Shown here piece after piece: positions 1 through 12,545 of a stretch of DNA of 64,000 nt (positions are counted from its first letter, which is position 1; each line of letters opens with the position of its first letter). The stretch spans positions 20,870,001 through 20,934,000 of the forward strand of contig OX637401.1 in assembly GCA_951799425.1 (NCBI GenBank). The letters are read 5' to 3'. The notes beneath the pieces were generated by a model that saw only the letters and a program-made list of their open reading frames with translations, did no database searches and had not been told where the DNA came from. Origin of the DNA: Ilex aquifolium. Its lineage: Eukaryota > Streptophyta > Magnoliopsida > Aquifoliales > Aquifoliaceae. Made by a program: the position numbers and the translations under genes.

Positions 1-214
1 TAATATCTTCAATTGTGCCCATCTTGTTTTCTTTAAATAAACAAAATTGGGTCCATTGGGAGAGCAAATCTCTTGGTTAATGGACTGTGATAAAAATAGA
101 ATATAATATAAAATCTCTTGGAGTCAACAATAAAAAAAAGTCTGGTCCACCTCATTCTCAAGTTCTCCCCAAAAGCACTAAAGCAAACAAAACACCAGTA
201 ATCAGTGAAGTATC
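1..214. other. AT-rich flank, no gene seen
   Basis: Short AT-rich stretch left of the Copia insertion. The only open frame is short and resembles nothing I recognise. Its last five bases, GTATC, are the left target-site duplication of the neighbouring element. Confidence 0.6.
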
Positions 215-3200
215 TGTTTATTGTGGTATTCCAGATATAGTAAAATCACTTATTGAAATTTCTGATTTAAAACATATAATGTAAATCAAAACAGTAACAA
301 TCAAGTACGAAACAGTTACACAGAAATAGTCTTAAACGAAAGAGTTATACATAACTGTTTGTATAACCAATATAAAAATTAACCCGATTGTAGAACAGGA
401 ACTGTTATTGAACTTTAGATAGATCAAGGCTAGTGTTTGACACTCCTTAAGACATATTTCGCCCCCACACACAGTGCTTATGGAATATCGAGCGTCTGCC
501 ACCCAAGATACAATGATCTTTACACGAGCAGAGGTAGCACTCCAATCTACTCGTCTAGCGAACCAAACTTGTGTTGTATACTCTCCAAATGCAGACTGTC
601 TAAATGCCGATATGCAATGGTCTTAACTCTGTTAATGGACTGATTAATGAATTTAATGAATGATAATGAATGCCTGGGTATTTAGAGACCTCTTGGTGAC
701 TTTCCGGACAGCCACCATACTAAAAGACACAACCCAGCAAGCCAGAAGACACCACTTGTAATTGTTCTATATGAACAGTCACAACTCATTCGGACTGGAA
801 TAAACCTGAACCAGTGCGATCCAACGGGTACCGAAAATTAAATTTCGGGTCAGAAATTCTCGCCCCATTAATTAAATGAATTTTCTCTAAAAATATAGGG
901 CTTGGTCTAACCCACACCTCGAGCCCGACCGGGTCGGGTCGTGGAGTGGCGTGGCGTGGCTGGCGGGCGGTAGAACCGATGGCATATAGGTGCTCGCTCC
1001 ACTCATAAAATTGTGGTACCCCTTGGGGCCCAATCCCTTAGAGCAAACTTGGACTATATATGCCCATGTAGAACTTGTGACGCCCCCAAAAATCGGGGGT
1101 CATTTATAAATCCGTTGATCAACCATCAACCCTCGGAAATACCCGTAGATGCCGGTTAACCCGACACCGCGGCACCACATCCCCTTTACCGGGATTTTAA
1201 AAAAATACCAAGTCTATATGCTTTCGATTGATTGACCCATCCGAGGTTCAATATACCACCATTGGTACTCTATTATTGTCTATTTATAACATTGGAAGGA
1301 AGGAATACATAGCCCAAAAGCTTGACAAAACAGTTTGAAATTTTCTGATTTTTAGAAAGCGTACCGGTACGCCTTGCCCACTGGACCACACAGTACCGGT
1401 ACGCTGGGCCTACTGGACCTCGTTGTACCGGTACACTTTACCCAATTTTGCCTGTTTCACTTGTTTTTCATTTCCAATCCATTTCAAACCTTTCTACAAT
1501 CATCCAACACATGTTTAATGAAGTTTTCCACATAAAACATGATACGTATAAGTTCTATTACAATCATTTGTATCCATTACATGTCATAAACTAAGTTTTC
1601 ATAATTAGTTTACACAAAACCCAAAATAAAGCCACATATCGGCCTTTCTTCACCCTTAGGGCCTTGAGTAAGCGTCATCCACCGATGTGTACCTCGCACC
1701 TGAAATGTTTTCCCGTATAGAGTGAGCTACGCTCAATAGAGTATCTCCTACAGAGGTTACTCCTCAATCTAGATGCATATGGAATGTTCACATGCAACAA
1801 TTTACGAGTAACATTCTTTTCAATCAAGAAATGCAATCCCATGATAGGGATTTCCATGTCATGCTATGAATTGAGATGAAACTCACTCATGCAACTTCAA
1901 CCCCGAGTCCTCACCGACTCTCACAACACAATGCAATGCACTTGTGAAGTAAATCTGTCATTGATGAAAATCCATCCAATGATTGTTTTAAATAAAAATC
2001 ATTTGTTAAAAAAAAACCAAATCATTGTTGGATGATTCCCATTGAATGGGTATTTTGTAAAAAAAAATCAAGTGTCTTTGTTGGGTATCGGATTCTCGGA
2101 GTCTCACCGCCGATTCCGTACACCGTTACACTTTTCTGGAATTTCACCGCCAGTAAGTGTATGAACCATGTAGCCAGGTCTTGCACCCAAGGGAGAATCT
2201 AGCCCTTCTTGCTATACCCGACACAAGTTTTCCATGCAACCATGCGACTCAAGGGGATCTTCGATCCAACCTTCCCGAGACCACTTATCAATCACCAAGT
2301 ATGGTGTTTGATCACTCATGCACACACACACACCCACACTCATGACTCATGCCCATGAATGTGATGCCAATTCTATGCCCAAATTGCAATGCATGCCAAG
2401 TGAGCAATTTCCACATATCAACATGTACCATGACAATTTATATCATATGCATATAATCACTATTATCCATCACATTGTCAACATATCAATGAACATATAT
2501 CAACAATCATAACAAGCATGTTATTACACAATTTATGTCTAAAACACACTTCACTCACAAGAGCACAATATAAACACGTACTACGCCCATGGAATACCAA
2601 ATTCCAAGAAATTACACAGGTAACTTCCACACCTCAAGTTCAAGCTAGAAATTGATTCAAGTCATTTCTATACCCATTTCCGCTTTTCCTTAACAATGGA
2701 CTATTTTTCATAACAAAAGACAAGGCATAGGTAGTTCTATACCCCTAGTCATTTTCTATGGACATCATAGGTTGTAAAAAACCAAAGTAGGAAGGAACCC
2801 TACCTCTTGAAGCGTAAAATGAAGTATAAAACTTCAAGAACACCAACCCCAACCTCAAACATTTGATTTTCCCAAAATCTTCCCTTTGGATCTTCGGTGA
2901 AATCATTCGTTCTTTGTACGTAAGTGTAGCCCTCGTCGAGGAGATCAACTTTGATTCTTGGTTCGAGTTGATTCGAGCGACGGAACTCCGTGAATCGTCG
3001 AGAAAAGCCTTGAACTTATGTTTTTCTTCTCCTTTTCCTCTCCTCTCTCCCTCACACGTTTACACACTGGAATCATCTGAGTATTCTCCCAAAAAATCAG
3101 ATTTTTGTTGATATTTATAACCCTTAACACTTGGTCCACGTCGCGCCACACGCCCCCTTGTCCGGGTCCATTTTCGCTCCGAAACGATTAATTTCATCCC

Positions 3201-3778
3201 GGTTTAAGTTCAAATTAATTTTATTTGAACTTTAATTCAATTATAAGGAAATTTTATAATTTCCGTTTTTGGGGACGTTCGTGAGGTCACCCGACACCCA
3301 GTTGTCTCGTAAAACGTGAAAAATCTGACTATCTCGGAATTCAACGAAAATTGACAAGACAACTAGATTTCGCGAGACGAATACAACTGTGAGGTCCGTT
3401 TTATCATCCGAGCTCTAGAGAAATACGTATTTTAAATCCGTATTATAGTGACAAATTACAATTTTACCATTTTTCAGAAAAAGTTCAAATTTACTCGGGT
3501 TTTACAGAACTTCTTCCTCAACCAATGTGGGATTGGTGTCAAATCCCACATTGCACAACCTTTATTTTTCTCATTTCAAGAGGGTCACTTTGGAGCCTAT
3601 TTTCTCATTCATTTCTTACTCGATTTGAGCAAATGAATATACTACATTATTCTCCTCATGGAGTAGAATACGAGCCCACAAATTTTATTCAAAATAATAA
3701 TCAGGTCCCACTTTAATTTAGGCTCAAAGTTGACTAAAAATTCAGTTTTTACTCTTAAAAATCTGATTTGGTCCAACA
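215..3778 (-). repeat. Left LTR (3' LTR) of the Tork-like Copia, split by a solo LTR
   Basis: Matches 8704-9719 along most of its length. It runs from TGTTTATTGTGG to CCAACA. Its length without the nested 2.43-kb insertion and its duplication is about 1.13 kb, a little longer than its partner, which lacks some stretches near the 640-790 region of this copy. Confidence 0.9.
1076..3506 (-). mobile_element. Solo LTR, probably Ty3/Gypsy, nested in the Copia LTR
   Basis: A 2,431-bp block that begins TGTGACGCCC and ends TTTTACA (TG...CA). It is flanked by the perfect 5-bp duplication GAACT (1071-1075 and 3507-3511) and is missing from the partner LTR at the same place. It has no coding region and no second LTR, so it is a solo LTR left by LTR-LTR recombination. 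A TATAAATAT motif on the minus strand near 3.1 kb suggests minus orientation. Assignment to Ty3/Gypsy rests only on the LTR length and style and is an inference. Confidence 0.88.
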
Positions 3779-4417
3779 ATCCTCCACATGAATGGAAAAT
3801 TGGCTGTTAGTATGCAAATGATAATGCTGACACACTATAAAGAGTACATCTTTGGAAAGATCGTGCATCGAGATAAGTAGCTTTTGGCCTTGAACCTTCC
3901 CTAGTGAAAGCCCATCGGACTTACCGGCTAAATAGTGAACGTGATGTCTTGACTATTCAGCTGTTTGATAAATCAGATCGAATAGACTTCACACAGTCTC
4001 TTTCCTAACACAATTGGTTCTCATGATTGTGTTCATTTTGACCCTGAACAACTCCTGATTTTCATGAGTGCTTTAGAGAATTCAGCATTTACAAATTCTC
4101 ATAGAAACGGCCCTTTCACACCCATATAGGTGACTCCTATTAGGAATATCCTACAATACCCCACTTGGATTTTCCAAGGTATAAGAGTCATTAAAAACAT
4201 AGCTTACCCTAATAAACTCTACAGGCAGCACTAGGTTATCATAGGAATATGTAGGGGAGATTATCTCCTTAGTGCTTCTTTTGAATCACGCATAATTTGG
4301 TTGTCCCTTTGAATCTAGATCTTGGGATCTCCAGTCAACTAGGTTGTGTTGCCATTAAGGTGACTCTTGTGTCATAGGCTTTAGTCTCATTCCCCTCGAT
4401 GTGCAATTTACTTGTTC

Positions 4418-7400
4418 TCACGTCAAACCTTTAGTAAGCGGATCCGCTAGATTATCCTTTGATTTTATATAATCAATAGAAATAATCCCATTTGAGAGTA
4501 ATTGCCTAACGGTATTATGTCTACGACGTATATGTCTAGACTTACCATTATACATGTCACTATGTGCCCTATCAATTGCAGATTGACTATCACAATGTAT
4601 ACAAATTGCTGGCACAAGTTTAGGCCATATTAGAATATCCTCTAGAAATTGACGTAGCCACTCAACTTCCTTTCTTGCTTTATCTAAAGTAATAAATTTA
4701 GATTCCATTGTGGATCTAGTAATACACGTTTGCTTAGAGGATTTCCAAGATATAACTGCACCACCAAGTGTAAAAACATAACCACTTGTGGATTTTGTAT
4801 CCTTCATATCAGATATCCAGTTTGCATCACTATACCCTTGAAGTACAGTTGGATATCTTGTATAATGCAATCCATAATTCAAGGTATATCTTAAATATCT
4901 AAAAACCCTGATAATTGCCTTCCAATGGTCTACTCCCGCATTACTCGTATATCTACTCAATTTACTAACTGAGTATGCTATATCTGGTTTAATGCAGTTC
5001 ATGACATACATTAGACTGTCAATGATACGAGAGTATTCCAATTGTGATATGCTTTGACCAGTATTTTTAGACAAATGAAGATTTATATCAACTGGTGTTC
5101 TAGCAATGCTGTTTTCATCTTTGTCGAACTTCTCAAGTATTTTCTCAATATAATGTGATTGAGATAATATAAGTCCACCAGATGTTCTAGAAATTTTAAT
5201 TCCGAGTATAACATCTGCAACACTTAAATCCTTCATGTCAAATTTACTGGACAACATTTTCTTGGTAGCTGTAATAATATTATTATTACTACCTAAAATA
5301 AGCATATCATCCACATATAGGCAAACAATGACATATCCATTATTTGTGTCTTTGACATAGACATATTTATCACATTCATTAATTGTGAAACCATTTGACA
5401 TCATAACCTTGTCAAATTTCTCATGTCATTGTTTTGGTGCTTGCTTTAAACCATAAAGTGATTTAACAAGTCTATACACTTTCTTCTCTTGTCCCGGAGA
5501 AATGAACCCTTCGAGTTGGTCCATATATATTTTCTCATTTAAGTCACCATTTAGGAAAGCTGTTTTCACATCCATTTGGTATATCTCAAGATTATGCAAT
5601 ACTGCAATAGCTATGAGCATACGAATAGATGTTATTCTCATGACAAGAGAATATGTATCAAAGTAATCAAGACCTTCCTTTTGTTTGTAACCTTTAGCTA
5701 CAAGTCTAGCCTTGTACTTATCAATTGATCCTTTAGTTTTCATTTTTCTTTTGAAAATCCATTTACACCCCAATGGTTTACTCCCTGGAGAAAGATCTAC
5801 CAAATCCCAAGTGTGATTTTGCATGATGGATTCAATTTCACTGTTCACAGCTTCTTTCCACATATGTGCTTCAGGAGTGGACATTGCTTCATTGAAGCTT
5901 TGAGGCTCATTTTCTAATAAATATGTTAGAAAATCTGGACCATAGGACTTGGAAGTCCTTGCCCTCTTACTGCGTCTAAGTGCCTCTTCACTTTCTTCAT
6001 TTATAGACTCGTGGTCTATATTACTAGTCGCTGTATGAGTTCTTTTAAGAGAACTCCTATCACATGCATTTTTACTAGGAAAGACATTTTCAAAGAATGA
6101 TGCATTTCTTGACTCAATGATTGTATTGACATGTATATCAAGAATATCATATTTATGCACTAGAAAACGATATGCACTGCTATTTATTGCATAACCAATA
6201 AATATACAATCAATAGTCTTAGGTCCTATTTTAATCTTTTTGGGAATATGAACAATCACTTTAGCCAAAAACCCCCACACTTTTAAATATTTGTAAGAAG
6301 GACTCCGACCTTTCCATAATTCATAAGGGGTTTTGTCTAACTTTTTGTGGGGTAATTTATTTAAAATATAGTTTGCTGAAAGCAAAGCTTCCCCCCACAA
6401 GTTCTGAGGTAATCCCAAATTAATCAACATGACATTCATCATCTCTTTCAATATTCTATTTTTACGTTTAGCAACTCCATTTTGCTGAGGTGTATAAGGC
6501 GCAGAAATTTGGTGAATAATACCATGTTCTTGACAGAACCTATCGAAAGGTGTATCATATTCACCACATCGATTACTTCTTATAGCCTTAATCTTTTTGC
6601 CAAGTTGATTCTCAACCTCATTCTTATAATGCATAAATTTTTTCAATGCTTCATCTTTACTCCTTAGCAAATATACATAGCAATATCTTGTGCAATCATC
6701 GATAAAAATAACAAAGTACTTCTTTCCACCTCTAGTTTGAACATATTTCAAATCACATGTATCACTATGAATTAACTCTAGAGGTTCAGTACTTCTTTCA
6801 ATATTATGAAATAATGCTCTTGTTAATTTTGATTCAACACATGTCTCACATTTAAGATTTGCATCAATATTGAATTTAGGCAACAATTCTAAATTCATTA
6901 ATTTACGCATAGTATCAAAATTAACATGTCCTAATATACCATGTCATATATTAGAAGACTCAAGCATATAAGCAGAAGATGTGTTCTTATTATTAAAATT
7001 TGATACAATTATCATTACATTCATCTTAAAGAGCCCCTCGCTCATATATCCCTTGCCTACATAAATTCCACTCTTTGTGAGTACAAATTTGTCAGACTAA
7101 AAAACCAACCTAAAACCCTTTTTACTCAACAACAATCCAGACACAAGATTCTTTCGAATTTTTGGAACATGTAACACATCGTTGAGAGTAAGTTCTTTTT
7201 CGGAAGTCATCTTCAATATAACCTTTCATTTGCCTTCAACTTTGGAAGTAGAGGAATTTTCCATGAATAGTTGTTTTCCATCATTAATTACTTCATATGA
7301 AGAGAACATCTTCTTATCCGAACATATGTATTTAGTGGCCCCGGTGTCCACCCACCATTCCTTGCTATTTTCTACCAAGTTCACTTCGGATACTACAGCA

Positions 7401-8333
7401 GAAAAACTTATGTTAGAAACATTTTCAGAAAGTTTTTCTACCTCGGTTATATTGGTTTGGGCAGCCTTTCTCTTGTAGTTCACTTGTGCTTTACGGCTTC
7501 GACAATCTTTTGCACGATGCCCCGGTTTATTGTACACAAAGCAGTTGTCTTTGAACCTTTTGGAATCACCACCCTTAGCACCTTGTTGGCTAACATACTT
7601 CATTTTCTTGTTGGTTTTATGTCCCTCTTCAATCACATGTGCTTTTGACTCCATGGAATGATTATCAACCTTCTTTTTGGAGACTCTATTGTCCTCCTCA
7701 ATCATCAATCTCACGATTAAGTCTTCAAGTTTCATTTCTTTGCGTTTGTGCTTCAAATAATTTTTGAAGTCCTTCCAACTTGGCGGTAATTTCTCAATAA
7801 TTGCAGCCACTTGAAAAGATTCACTAAGCACCATTCCTTCAGCATCTCATGTAGGATCACTTAAAGATCTTGAACTTGACTTATGATAGTCTTGGAATCC
7901 ACCATTTTGTAGTCAAGGAATCTGCCCACAACGAATTTCTTCATTCCGGCATCCTTCGTCTTGTATTTTTATCCAAGGATTCCCACAACTCTCTAGCCAT
8001 CTTGATTGGACTATACACATTATATAATGTGTTATCCAATCCATTGAGGATATAGTTTTTGCATAGAAAATCAGAATGCTTTCATGCATGTACCACAACA
8101 ACAACTTGACGGTCGGTCTCATTTTCACTACAAACAGGAGCATCCTCACGAAGAAACTTTGCAAGATTCAACGTAGTGAGATAGAACAGCATTTTTTGCT
8201 GCCATCGCTTAAAATCGTTCCCATTGAACTTTTTGGGTTTCTCCCCATGAGGCACATGAGTAGGAACAGAAATAGGCACCACAGACACAACATGATTTGT
8301 AGTAACAGGAATATTATTATCATTTGCAGCCAT
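4418..8333 (-). pseudogene. gag-pol remnant of the Tork-like Copia
   Basis: Remnant polyprotein region of the first Copia element. Recognisable parts in order are a gag start (MAANDNN...[13 protein letters not shown]), the CCHC nucleocapsid knuckle, the protease DTGA site, the integrase core with a conserved PYTPQQNGVAKRKN stretch, the reverse transcriptase with YVDDM, and an RNase H end with ADPLTKG. In life these would make virus-like particles and copy the element RNA in the cytoplasm. It is a fossil and cannot make a full polyprotein. It is not a host gene. Confidence 0.9.
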
Positions 8334-8703
8334 TTCTGATAAACACAGATTACAAACTATTCAAAATAGGAAAACAGTAACAGTTTTCAAAGCAAGTTAT
8401 TAAAACAGAGACAATATATGTTACTGTTCAGTGTCACTATTTTGTGTCACGGTTTTGAAGTTACTGTTTTATCGTTTCTGTATGGTGTCACTATTTGGTG
8501 TAACTGTTTAAAACAGAGTCACTGTTTGATGTAACTGTTTAGAATTAAACACACAAACAAAACATGCAATTTTTCACAAAATTTTCAAGTCTCTTTAAAT
8601 ATTACAGATTGTAAACAAAACAGGTTTTAACACTTTGCAATATTTTAGAACATGTATCAGAAACACAACAAGCAATTATACAAATCGAAATATGTCTTAA
8701 GAT

Positions 8704-9719
8704 TGTTGGTCGTGGTATTTCAGATATAGTAAAATCACTTCTTGAAATTTCTGATTTGAAACATGTAATGTAAATCAAAATAGTAACAATCAAGTATAAA
8801 ACAGTTACACATAAATAGTCTTAAACGAAAGAGTTACAAAAAAGAGTTACAGGAAAGAGTTACACGTAACTGTTTGTATAACCAATATAAAAACTAACCC
8901 GATTGCAGAACAGGAACTGTTATTGAACTTTAGGTTGATCAAGGCTAGTGTTTGACACTATGTCCTTAAGACAAATTTTGCCCCCACACACGGTGCTTAT
9001 GGAATATCGAACATCTGCCTCCCAAGATACAATGATCTTTACACGAGCAGAGGTAGCACTCCAATCTACTCGTCCAGCGAACCAAACTTGTGTTGTGTAC
9101 TCTCCAAATGCAGACTGTCTTAATGAATGCCTAGGTATTTATAGACCTCTTGGTGACACAACCCAGCAAGCCATAAACTTGAACCAGTGCGATCCAACGG
9201 GTACCGAAAATTAAATTTCGGGTCAGAAATTCTCGCCCAATTAATTAAATGAATTTTCTCCAAAAATATAGGGCTTGGTCTAACTCACACCCGAGCCCGG
9301 CCCGGGTCGGGTCATGGCGTGGCGGGCGGGCGGTGCGTGCGTGTGATAGAACCGATGGCATATAGGTGCTCGCTCCGCTCATAAAATTGTGGTACCCCTT
9401 GGGGCCCAATCCTTTAGAGTAAACTTGGCCTATATATGCCCATGTAGAACTTCTTCCTCAACCAAAGTGGGATTGGTGTCAAATCCCACATTACACAACC
9501 TTTATTTTTCTCATTTCAAGAGGGTCACTTTGGAGTCTATTTTCTCATTCATTTCTTACTCGATTTGAGCAAATGAATATACTACATTATTCTCCTCGTG
9601 GAGTAGAATACAAACCTACAAAATTTTATTCAAAATAATAATCGGGTCCCATTTTAATTTAGGCTCAAAGTTGACCAAAAATTCAATTTTTACTCTTAAA
9701 AATCTGATTTGGTCCAACA
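8704..9719 (-). repeat. Right LTR (5' LTR) of the Tork-like Copia
   Basis: A 1,016-bp terminal repeat starting TGTTGG and ending CCAACA, followed directly by the GTATC target duplication. It preserves the uninterrupted sequence at the point where the left LTR was split, so it defines the empty site of the nested insertion. Confidence 0.92.
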
Positions 9720-9959
9720 GTATCGCACGCCGCAACCTTCAAACTTTGGCATTGATATTACAAGTTATGACTTTGATATTGATATTTTGATCACATCTCT
9801 TATATAATTAACCCCATTTTTTGTAAAGGGTTATAATTAGCCTCTTTTGATAATTTTTTTGTTTGCATAGATATTGTATACTTACTTTAGGTTCTTCTAT
9901 GTTTAATCAATCTTTAAGTATCAAATATGATGTAAAAAATAAAAATGTATCACATTATT

Positions 9960-10031
9960 TTTACCTATTAGTGGACAAATAGTTAGAGTGTGCCCACCTT
10001 ATAACATATTTTTTGGCTCCGCCACTGGCTA
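9960..10031. mobile_element. One end of a hAT-type MITE (truncated)
   Basis: The reverse complement of the right edge begins CAGTGGCGGAGCC and continues with GGTGGGCACAC, matching the start of the complete element at 57674-58651 (CAGGGGCGGAGTC ... GGTGGGCACAC). No opposite terminus or target duplication was found, so this is a truncated or diverged copy. Confidence 0.5.
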
Positions 10032-10282
10032 TAAATAAAAATTTCAAAACACCAAACAGTACTAAAACAAGTGATTGATGATTTTCTTTTCTTTTCTTTT
10101 TTAAATTTTTTGTTATAATTGGGAAGACGATATTGATGATATAATTAATTGAAGAAAATTCAAATACTAAGACGTATTTGATAAGTTATAATTTTACAAA
10201 TGTTAGGACATCATTGGAGAAACAAGTTTAACACAAACAACCATGCTAATATGTGGTTCAAAGGGAGAATATGATAATTAAT

Positions 10283-10465
10283 AGAGTAATGCTATTTGGA
10301 TCTAAAAATTTGACCTAATTTGTTGACATAATGATGTGGTTTCGTAGGAATCATTGAATCAACATCAATGTCCAATGTTTAATGAGGTCTAAAGTCAGTC
10401 CAAATGTCAGAGTGAATTAGGTCAGCAAATTATGTCAGTAAATTAGGTCTCAATAGCATTGCTCT
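10283..10465. mobile_element. Small MITE with AGAGYAATGCTATT termini
   Basis: A 183-bp element. The left end reads AGAGTAATGCTATT and the right end is the inverse, AATAGCATTGCTCT. The inverted similarity continues inward (GACCTAATTTGTTGACATAA-like on both arms). It is flanked by AATTAAT on both sides (10276-10282 and 10466-10472). The 7-8 bp duplication fits a hAT-derived MITE; the superfamily is an inference. Confidence 0.75.
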
Positions 10466-11072
10466 AATTAATATAGCACAACAACAAAATAGAATTCATA
10501 TAATCGATTCTAGTTTAAACAACCCTTTGTTGGGTTAAAATTTTTAATCCAAATATGCCTTTAGAATCCAATTATTGTTGGGTTAAAAATTCAATTATGT
10601 TTATATCAATCCCTCTACTTGTTACATATGAAACTGGTTTATATTTTTATATTGATCAAAATACTTTTATTTAATTTTATTGGCGTTCCTTAAAAGTTGA
10701 TATTTTTGCCAAAGCTAAAAATCATTTACTTTAACATGTTTTTTTTATGAATATTAAAGATACTAAAAATCAAAAAACAAAAAGAAATGGAAAAGTAGAG
10801 GGCTTGGTAAAAGTAAGTCAGGAGAAAAATTTAGAAGATGGTGAGTGAAATTAAATAAATTAAAAGACTTATTTTCAAATATCATTTGTCAAAATTTAAC
10901 TGAAAAATGCTGCCCTAAAGTGCAATTTGCCCGCAACAAGTAGAGGGTTTGATATAGGTTGATGTTTTATTGAATGAAGCTCCTTTTTATTTTTCTGTGC
11001 TACGTGTAGTTAAGTGTTATTGGACATACATACGGTTTATCATGATCACTTGAAAAATTCATATAATCACAG
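10466..11072. other. AT-rich intergenic or intronic DNA
   Basis: No coding signal. The right edge ends in an acceptor-like ATCACAG directly before the leucine-rich-repeat exon, so part of this stretch may be intron of that gene or gene fragment. Confidence 0.5.
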
Positions 11073-11887
11073 GTTTTTCTGCCTAACTTGGAGAAACTGT
11101 ATCTCCAACGAATCAGTGTGGTGCACATAGTAGACTACCAAATGCAAGGTGGGTCCTTCCACAAACCAAGAGGCTTGGATGTGTCGTATTGTGAAAAGGT
11201 TTTCAATGTTGTTGCACCTGGTCAGCAAAAACTATTTCCAAATCTCCAACTCCTTGAGGTCGAAGATTGTAGCGAACTGGAAGCAGTGTTTAACTTCGAG
11301 GGGTTAACAGCTAGGAGAGATCATGCAGAAGTCACATTTGGTCAGTTGGAGTCATTGGAATTATGTAACTTGCCTAAGTTAATGCATGTATGGAGGATGG
11401 TTTCCAAAGAACTTCGAGGTTTTCAGAATTTGACATCCATTAAAATATGGCAGTGTCAGAGCTTGAGATACCTATTGTCACCTACTATTGCGAAATTGCT
11501 TGGGAATCTACAGATCCTATATGTTCGCAGGTGCAAGATGATGGAAGAAATTATTGACGCGGAAGAAGATCTTTCCAAGATCAAGATATTAGACGAGATC
11601 GTTACTACACTGGATGAAGAACAAATGATAGGGGACAAAATTTTGTTTCCACAATTGAAAAGTATATCGCTTCAAAATCTAGAAAACCTCAATTGCTTTT
11701 GCTCTGGAAACTGTGAATTTCAATTTCCATCATTAAATCTTCTGGAAATCATCGGCTGTCCAAACATGAAGACTTTCTGCTCTGGACCACTAAGAACAGG
11801 AAAGCTTGGAGAAGGAAATATATCCATTGGCGGACAAGGATTTTGGATGGGTGATCTTAATACAACCATACAAAATGCAAGCGAACT
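11073..11887 (+). CDS. Orphan leucine-rich-repeat exon of a CNL disease-resistance protein (partial)
   Basis: One 815-bp open exon bounded by an acceptor (ATCACAG before VFLPNLEKLYL) and a donor (CTGTATGT after NASEL). It encodes about 270 residues of irregular LRRs with typical spacing: FLPNLEKLYL, LFPNLQLLEVEDC, FGQLESLELCNLPKL, FQNLTSIKIWQC, LGNLQILYVRRC, LFPQLKSISLQNL, FPSLNLLEIIGC. This matches the C-terminal repeats of coiled-coil NB-ARC-LRR receptors of the At4g27190/RPS2-like group, which sense pathogen effectors in the cytosol and at membranes. No NB-ARC exon (P-loop, GLPL, MHD) is visible upstream in the window, where the Copia element lies, and no downstream exon is recognised. It is therefore a gene fragment, or the 3' part of a gene whose start lies outside the window. 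The exon itself has no stop. Confidence 0.8.
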
Positions 11888-12514
11888 GTATGTCTTTATT
11901 CTTTTCAATTTCTTCCTTTTATTTCTCACTTCCCCCTGAAAAATTGAAGAAAATAGTTATCTATGCACTATTGCCCAGTTTCATTTCAAGGCTAAACTAT
12001 TTCTCTCCTTTAAGTCGTCACTTTCCTTCTTGTCATCTAGCCTCAACAATGAATCAGAAGAAGAATGATGATATTTGACGATGACAAAGACAACGATGAT
12101 GATGAAGAAAAAGAGAATGAAGATGATGACAAGCAAATAGAAGAAGCAGCATAAGATGATGTTGAAGACGATGTCAAGCAAATAGAAGGAGAGATGATGA
12201 GGATGGTGATGAATAAGATCATGAAGAAGGAACAAATGAGCTTTCTTTAACAATAAGAAAAAGAGTGTGTTTGCTTTGAGGTTCTCTCTCTCTGTCACGC
12301 ACACGGTTGTACGTAGATCAGTAGCTGAATGATATGCAACTTAATTATGTAACTTTTGTTTGAAAAATGCCAAGATTGGACAGTAAGGGAAGACCTTATT
12401 ATTGCCATAGATCGGAGTTTAATACATATTTCATTGTATTGGAACAGATAAGTTAATCTATGCTAAATTGAGTTTCTTGGTAAAACATAATTTTTTGCAT
12501 TCTTGAGTTTTTTT

Positions 12515-12545
<31 letters not shown>

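Larger units (their letters stand above)
215..9719 (-). mobile_element. Copia LTR retrotransposon, Tork-like, old and broken
   Basis: The element reads on the minus strand. The LTRs have TGTTGG/CCAACA-type ends (the left copy starts TGTTTA) and the whole is flanked by the 5-bp duplication GTATC (210-214 and 9720-9724). Parts in minus-strand order: 5' LTR (8704-9719), leader with short direct repeats, gag (about 8.3-7.4 kb) with a CCHC knuckle CFVYNKPGHRAKDC, aspartic protease with DTGA, integrase (about 6.9-6.0 kb), reverse transcriptase with YVDDM, and RNase H ending ADPLTKG (about 5.9-4.4 kb). A purine-rich tract lies next to the left LTR. The order protease-integrase-RT-RNase H is diagnostic of Ty1/Copia, and the gag start resembles the Tork/Tnt1 lineage (inference). 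I could not recognise a normal primer-binding site. Aligned parts of the two LTRs differ by roughly 8 percent by eye, suggesting a few million years. The coding region is broken in several places (about four or more). Confidence 0.93.

Noticed and set aside
11981-12304. 107-residue minus-strand frame
   Set aside because: Made of low-complexity A/G repeats read in antisense; hydrophobic and serine runs only.
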